The notes under the pieces were generated by a model. That model searched no databases and was not told the origin of the DNA. It saw only the letters and a program-made list of their open reading frames with translations. From positions 4,954,759 to 5,018,758 of the forward strand of contig NW_024468911.1 of the NCBI RefSeq assembly GCF_011745365.1: 64,000 nt of DNA, written 5' to 3'. The translations under genes and the position numbers were made by a program. The stretch is from Cryphonectria parasitica EP155. Its lineage: Eukaryota > Ascomycota > Sordariomycetes > Diaporthales > Cryphonectriaceae. The stretch's first letter is position 1; each line of letters begins with the position of its first letter. Positions 58,090 to 64,000 of the stretch are shown here, one piece after another.

Positions 58090-58683
58090 GATGGTGAGTG
58101 AGGGAAGGAAGTGGGATAAGAAGGCCTGCCTCCGAAAAAGCACGGGATAGAAGGCCTGCGTTTATGGTGGTGGTGGTGTGGTGTGATCGTTTGTAGATTA
58201 CGTTGATCCCAATCGTCGTACTGTATTGTTGCCGCACTCAGCGGTCTCTGTATCGCTTGGGGTGAGGATAGTGAAATCGGTAGGACCTGATGCTCATGTT
58301 TCTGGGGAAATAAGTCCAGGGTGTGTTATTTTTCTTCTTTTCCTTTTTAGTTGCTGGTGGGCAAGCAAGCAGTTTTGTCGAGAAGGTGATGAGCAGCGAA
58401 AAGATTCCTGAAAGAGAGTGAGGCGAGCTGCAGCATTAAGAGGGGCGGAAATGCAGGGCAAGACCAGACGACCAGACAAGCTTTTAGGCGCAACCCAGAA
58501 TTTGACCTTGAGCAAGTAACATGAATTTCTGGTGGTCAGAGTATTACGGTAGCACGTACTCTGTACACGCTCGCTCGTTTGTGTGGTTCCGGAAGGGGGC
58601 GAGTATCCTGCATTTGCATGCATACATATTGCATGGTACGTACAGCAGTACATTGGGTGACAGAGTACTATGGTAGCAATAGC

Positions 58684-58684
<1 letters not shown>

Positions 58685-58717
<33 letters not shown>
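58685..58717. repeat. (CA)n microsatellite
   Basis: About 16 uninterrupted AC units. Confidence 0.95.
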
Positions 58718-58718
<1 letters not shown>

Positions 58719-59502
58719 TCTCGCCAGTGACTCCCGAGGGAGGGAGTTGAAGCCCGTTGGGCACCAATGAACAAGGGTTGTGCCGTGCTACAGCGGTGTC
58801 AAACCAGCAGGGGAACGCTGTTCACGGGTTGGCTGCAGTCGTACTGCCTTGTACGTAGTGTGGTACTACTACTGCGGCATGTGCTCCATAATTGCGGTAA
58901 TATGGGTATACGGTACACTACTTAGTACATAGCAGTGGAAATATGGTGGCCGCCCTGCCGCCCAAGATCTTGGTCTGGGGCCGAGAAGAGATCACCACGC
59001 CAGAAATCACTCCACATGCGAAATGCAGAGTGTCAAGAAAAGAGTCTTGACCCGTATCTGCCAGGAGCAGTCAGATCTTGAAAACGTAGAAAACCCCCAT
59101 ATCATATAATCAGACGAAAGCACGGGGCAAAATTGTGTATCGTAGATTTGTAGTGGAGTTTTTTTCTTCCTTTTTGTTATGACTCGGGAGGCTGGCTCCT
59201 CACTCACTATCAAGTGACCCGATTTTCTCGTCCCTTGGAAAAATCCACTCTCTTGCAGTCGCTTGAGCGGAAAACCCAGCCCCACTTGCAAGGGCATTGG
59301 CTCAACGTGGACGGTCAGAGTTTCGAAGGGCGACTTCCTTTTCCTACCGCAGATCTTCTGCATCCAAGCAACTTTATTGGTGGCAGACGAAGGGGAAGAT
59401 CTTTGTGTGTGGAGTGGCGAAAAGAGAAGAGATCACAGTTCTCGCCCTTCATTCTTCTCCTCTCGTTCCCGAACCTGTGCTCTCCCGTCCCAACGCCCCA
59501 AC

Positions 59503-59649
59503 ATGGCTTACACAGACAGGGTCTGGGCCCTGACAGGCGTGATCAGTGTTATTGTCACGGGCTTCTTGTCGCCCAGTTCATTGGAAAACCGGAAAACGAA
59601 ATGGCAAGGGCTGGACGCCTCCCTTCTTCCTGCAGAAGTATCATCATGA
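59503..59649 (+). CDS. Possible small membrane peptide or first exon
   Basis: A 48-residue frame begins MAYTDRVWALTGVISVIVTGF, a plausible single TM helix. The ATG sits in a good fungal context (CCCCAACATGGC) after a CT-rich leader of the kind seen before true fungal starts. The remainder is polar and has no motif. It may be the first exon of a short membrane protein whose other exons I cannot place, or chance. No homology known. Confidence 0.25.
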   Translation: MAYTDRVWALTGVISVIVTGFLSPSSLENRKTKWQGLDASLLPAEVSS

Positions 59650-60514
59650 TGATCATCGTATAAGTCCTACCATTCGTACTCCTTCTTGGCGTCCTTCTGG
59701 GTTGTGCCTGGTTGGCCTGAAGGCCGGTCCCAACCAGCCACACATTTTATCTTGTACGATGGTACCTCAATCCGAGTCAATCGGCTCATAAAGGACACAA
59801 CGACCTATAGTATGTGTGCGACTGGCAACAGCAGTGGGGCCACGAGCTGAGTCACTTTGCAGTGGTTGCCCAAGACATTACTATGGGCACTACGGTACAG
59901 TCAGGCCAGGCCCGTTGGTGCCCGAGCTCTCGAGCAAACTTGAATCCTAACGTAGCGCAGCGTAGTACTCTGTACGGGAACACTGGGGCAATTAGGATGA
60001 TCGCCCGACCAGGCCCTCCTCACATGCCCAAGGTGGAAGCCCGACAAGATGTTCTGCTTACCTGTCACTTTTTGTTTTTCGCCATCTCAGGGCTTCTTGC
60101 AGCCCTTGCGTTACGGATAAACGCACACTTTCCCGAATTCGTTTCGACCTGCATTGCATTTGCCCATTGGACTTAGTGCGCCTTCTGCGTGTTCTATGGG
60201 GCGGTTATGTGAATGTACTGTGTAGAGGAGGTGCGGAAACAAGGCGGCTTGGACTGCATCTGGCCTGTCTGGCTTGGCCTGGCTCTGGCCTTGGGTTACA
60301 TCTTGTCCGTCCGGTTGCCCTCGGCCACCTACTGATTCGCTACTCTTCGTGTCCCTTCGGTCCAGATGTCAGACGATGCATGTTGATTTCTACCCACCAC
60401 ACTCTTCTACGCGGGGTGCATTGATGGATGGCATCGCTACATCCGGGTAGGGCTGCAGTGGCCAATAGGCCTTCGCAGCCAACTAGCCAGCCAGTCGGTT
60501 TTTTCCGCCTCAAG

Positions 60515-60515
<1 letters not shown>

Positions 60516-60586
<71 letters not shown>
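60516..60586. repeat. Long (TG)n microsatellite
   Basis: 71 bp of uninterrupted TG, the longest simple repeat in the window. Confidence 0.97.
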
Positions 60587-60589
<3 letters not shown>

Positions 60590-61559
60590 CGCCCGTACAG
60601 CAGTATATTTCGGTCACTGTTCTGCCTTTTCTTTATCCGAATATTGTGTGTCACTCTGTATTCCAGTAGGAGGCTACTTGGGCGAGTGTTATACTCACCT
60701 CTGCTGTATGTATCTAATAATTATTATTGCTGTTTTCCGGAAAACGGAGAGGGGGGACTTGCATCCTGTTGATGCGCCCGTGTTAGACAGCTTGATGGCC
60801 CAGCCCAGCTTTGGGTGCCGATCTCAGGTATAATTCTTGCCACATTGCCTCGCTGGCGCATTAGCAGCCTGTCGCCGGTTCCTTCAGGATGACTGTCAGC
60901 AGGATGGGCAGTACCACCAGCCACGTGCCTTCGCATATGGTCCAAGATGCAGCCGTGCCCGGTCTTGCTAACGAAGCTGATCATTGATGTAATGTCCTTT
61001 GCGAGTTCAATTGGTCCCCTACATAGGATAGCGTCTTACGATTCTGCCCAACGTTCCCGAGGTCGTAATTGAGGTTCGGCTAGCAGATGTAGGACAATCA
61101 TTCTTACCTTGTACTCCAAAGGGCTGTTTGCCGTGGCAGGATATCGAGGAAGGGCAAGTGTAGGCAGAGGCAGAATCAAAATAAATGCAGATGACACATA
61201 ATAAACATAATTGAGCGAGACACAATAGAAGAAGGGCAGAAACAAAATTGGAAGGTGGAAAAGAGATAGGGATGAAACAAAAATTGGATTACGACTACAT
61301 TTATTGATTATAAAAACAAGAGATGCTAGTAAAAGCAGGAAGAATAGAAACTGACATAACAGCTCAAGTTGAGAGCCTGTGTCTTTGCAACAAGCAACGC
61401 AAAACTGGAATATGCTATAGATCTTTCCTCAGAAATGGGGCCCAGTCTTTCACATGCCTCTTTAGATTATGAACATACGATGCCGAGGGTCTTTACACGC
61501 TTTTGGTTTGCATCGGATTTTTATTCCTCTATTGAAGACATGGTATAACTGTTGACTAG

Positions 61560-63113
61560 TTACAGGCTTTGGAAGATGCTCTCGTACTGCTTCTCCGTCT
61601 CCTTGGACGCATCCCACTCATAAATGAAGCTGAGGACGCCCTTGTCTGCAGCCTTGTCAGGGACTTTGCCTTCGCCGTTCTCCTTGAAGGCCTTGAAGGC
61701 GGCATCTCTTTCGGCGGCGGCAGCACCATCTCCAAGCTGCATCTCCTTGCCGTTGGCCGCAGCCATCGCCACGCACGCCTCAGCCCTCTCCTTCCTCAGC
61801 TTCTCGTACACCTTCAGGGACTTGTTGATACTCTCTGGGCTCGCGTCTGGCGTCCTTGCAAGGGCGATGGCGATGACGGCTGCGTCCTCGATGGCCTGGG
61901 CCGCACCCTGGTTGAGATGGGGCAGTGTAGGGTGGCACGCATCGCCGATGAGGGCCGTGGTGCCGTGGACCCAGGTGGGCAGCGGCTGGTGCACGCGGAG
62001 CTTCCACTCGCAGACCTCGGCCTCGGGAACCATGTTGAGCATCTTCTTGCAGATGGGCGCAAAGTCGTCGTACACGGCTAGCATGGACTCCTTGCTGCCC
62101 CTCGTCGTGTACGTCTCGTCAGGGGCGGCGGCAAAGTTGGTGTCTGGATGTGCGGTGGAGATGTTGTAGATGGTCTTTGATGATACCGGATAGGCGATGA
62201 TGTGCTTCTTCTCGCCGATCCACCGCGTGCTCTGGTTCCCGTCGATGAGCGCCAGCAGCTCAGGGTCGTCCTTCATCTGGTCCCTATCGAGCATGATCCT
62301 GTACGCCGCCTGGCCTGAGTCGACCACCTTGCCGTCCACCTTGAGCTCCTTGAGCATCGACACCCGCACCTGTGACTTGACGCCGTCTGCGCCGAGCAGC
62401 ACGTCGCACTCCACGGTGTACGGCTCACCTCCTCCTTTCCTCGGAGATACAACAAAGGTTGGCCGCGACGAGAAGGTCTTGACCTCTGTGATGGGAGACG
62501 CAAACTTGAAGTTGATGGCCTTCTCCCGCTTGGCTCCCTCGTAGATCTCACCGGCAAGTGACGCGCGGTGGCCCACCATGTGTTGATATCCATACGCCTC
62601 GGGGATCCACATCATGCTAGAATATGCCAGCTCCTCATTTGTTGCACCCTCTATTGGTTGTTTTAGGATGTGGTTAGCCATGATGAGTCTCTCTGCCAGT
62701 CCTGTCCTGCCCCTGTTTCGTTCCGTTTCGTTCTAGACGTAACAGGTAGACCCGTATAACATGAGATGAGGAAAACTCACTTCTGATGCTTGCCCCTTCC
62801 ATCTTGGTCGCATCAGCTGCGATTGGCTTCCAGACGCCTAGCCTGTCCAGGATGCGGGCCATGTTGGGAGCCAGCTGGATACCAGCACCCACAAAGCCGA
62901 GGTCTGAAGCAGCCTCGTAGACATCGATATGCGTGAAACCTTCCTTCGCCAGCGCCAGGGCCGTGGCGAGGCCACCCATGCCTGCGACAGACAACAGAAC
63001 ATGTTAGATCCTTCATGAATGTCCATTTACTGCACGCGCACGGGGGATCTCCTTGGGGACGATAGCTTACCTGCGCCGATGATGGCTATGTGAAGGTCCT
63101 TGTTGATACCCAT
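61560..63113 (-). CDS. FAD-dependent monooxygenase (salicylate hydroxylase-like)
   Basis: Exons 63071–63113, 62781–62981 and 61560–62650, minus strand, 444 residues, normal for group A flavoprotein hydroxylases. The first exon has only 14 codons and supplies half of the dinucleotide-binding motif; after splicing it reads IAIIGAGMGGLATALAL (GxGxxG at 13–18). Further family motifs: GAGIQLAPNMARILDRLG, YGYQHMVGHRASLAG, the DG motif LLGADGVKSQVR (Asp about 170), and the FAD-ribityl motif ALIGDACHPTLPHLNQGAAQAIEDA (GD about 317). The family hydroxylates or epoxidises aromatic and polyene substrates with NAD(P)H and O2. It may belong to the PKS locus as a tailoring enzyme, but it lies 8 kb beyond the last likely cluster gene, with the coiled-coil gene between. 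Confidence 0.92.
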
Positions 63114-64000
63114 TTTTTGAGAGGCTTCGTCCTTGAGCTACAGATTTGACTGTACAGGTATGAGCTGGGACACAAAGTAGGGCCAAACAAGGAACAAGAG
63201 ACGTGGGCGGCAATCCCTTTGAGCAGTTGCGTGAATATTTATGCCTCTCTTTACCCCAGATGACGACCATCCCATAGTAGTAACAGAATCTGTGGGGTTT
63301 CCCCGGCCTGCAAATCTTGGGCCCGATCACAATCGTAGTCCCCGCGGGTCCAAATACCGCTATGAGAAAGATGGGCCCATATGCGGCCTTCCCCGGGAAA
63401 ATGCTCTGCCGACGTACTGGGCGGCCCGACGGAGTTACGCAGCGTGGCAGGTTCCACGTGATGGGCAGGAACAACTTCATTAAAGTATTCCCTATGTCTT
63501 ATGTTGTCTCGTTGCTTAGCTCTTCTGCATCCTTAATCCTTCATGTGCTGATTTTCACATCATATTTGCACCAGGTGACCGTCGCGGTTGCAGGGGCAGA
63601 ATGGCTGTGGTCGCTGAACAACGGCATGTTGCCCCCCCCCCCCCCCTGGACCAGGTTTGCTTCCACGTTGTATTTCTAAATTCCGCGAGCTACACAGAAC
63701 GCTTAGAACGGTTCGACTGCGGAGCCTTCTTTTTTGGCTCAGCCAGCCCGAGGGGCCACGAGTCCTCGGTCATGCCTCGGTAGACTCGCGACAATTGACA
63801 ACTACCTCACTCATATGCCGTGCTTTAATATCCCAGAATCCTCACCCAATATGATAACTTTGTGTGTCCTGCGTCAGAAATATTAGCTTTTTGTTATTCT
63901 CAGTCTTCAGCTTTGCTGACGGCGCCAGAGGTGTGGCCGTGATCAAACCTGGCATCAATCCATCCTTTTATGGAACATTGTAATTAGCACGTAACTCACC
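63114..64000. other. Terminal intergenic region, 0.89 kb
   Basis: Promoter side of the FAD monooxygenase gene. Contains a run of 15 C at 63632–63646. No gene supported up to the window end. Confidence 0.5.

Larger units (their letters stand above)
58090..61559. other. Gene-poor region, 3.5 kb, rich in microsatellites
   Basis: Contains CA (58685–58717) and TG (60516–60586) tracts and several short GTAC-rich palindromes (58850–58930). A 48-codon open frame at 59503–59649 is listed separately at low confidence. No other coding or RNA gene is supported. Confidence 0.45.

Overview
The window comes from a filamentous ascomycete (Pezizomycotina). Genes are broken by short GT–AG introns (mostly 50–130 nt). 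Several families seen here are typical of these fungi: an iterative highly reducing polyketide synthase (HR-PKS), Zn2Cys6 regulators with a fungal_trans domain, an RTA1 membrane protein, 14-TM drug-resistance MFS transporters and a 2EXR/F-box-like protein. Simple-sequence tracts (TG, GA, GGT, poly-C, poly-Q codons) are common. I cannot name the species; the eEF1B protein would place it among Sordariomycetes or Eurotiomycetes.

Left part (1–18.9 kb): the 3'-incomplete gene for a Gly/Ser/Thr-rich single-pass membrane protein (minus), an F-box-like/2EXR protein (plus), an SDR oxidoreductase (plus), an NTF2/SnoaL-like small protein (plus), the housekeeping elongation factor eEF1B-alpha (minus), a 68-residue secreted peptide split by an intron (plus), an M81/MlrC-type metallopeptidase (minus) and an alpha/beta hydrolase (minus).

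Centre and right (19.4–63.1 kb): the locus is dominated by a nine-exon HR-PKS of 3238 residues with the order KS-AT-DH-MT-ER-KR-ACP followed by a C-terminal choline/carnitine-acyltransferase-like (cAT) domain. Next come a 14-TM MFS transporter, an RTA1-family protein, a microsomal-type epoxide hydrolase, a small cupin, a Zn2Cys6 regulator, a second MFS transporter, a second Zn2Cys6 regulator, an unrecognised polytopic membrane protein, a large coiled-coil protein and an FAD monooxygenase. The likely logic is this: the PKS makes a reduced, C-methylated chain and the fused cAT domain transfers it to an alcohol or polyol (as known for the Trichoderma virens cAT-PKS). Epoxide hydrolase, monooxygenase, SDR or hydrolase may tailor it, MFS/RTA1 proteins may export it or protect the cell, and one or both Zn2Cys6 proteins may control the locus. 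eEF1B is a natural left limit; the right limit is unclear and may lie before or after the coiled-coil gene.

Gene models below were spliced by hand from reading frames, splice signals and family motifs. The PKS model includes a 13-nt micro-exon in the KS domain and a short terminal exon beyond the apparent stop of the main reading frame.
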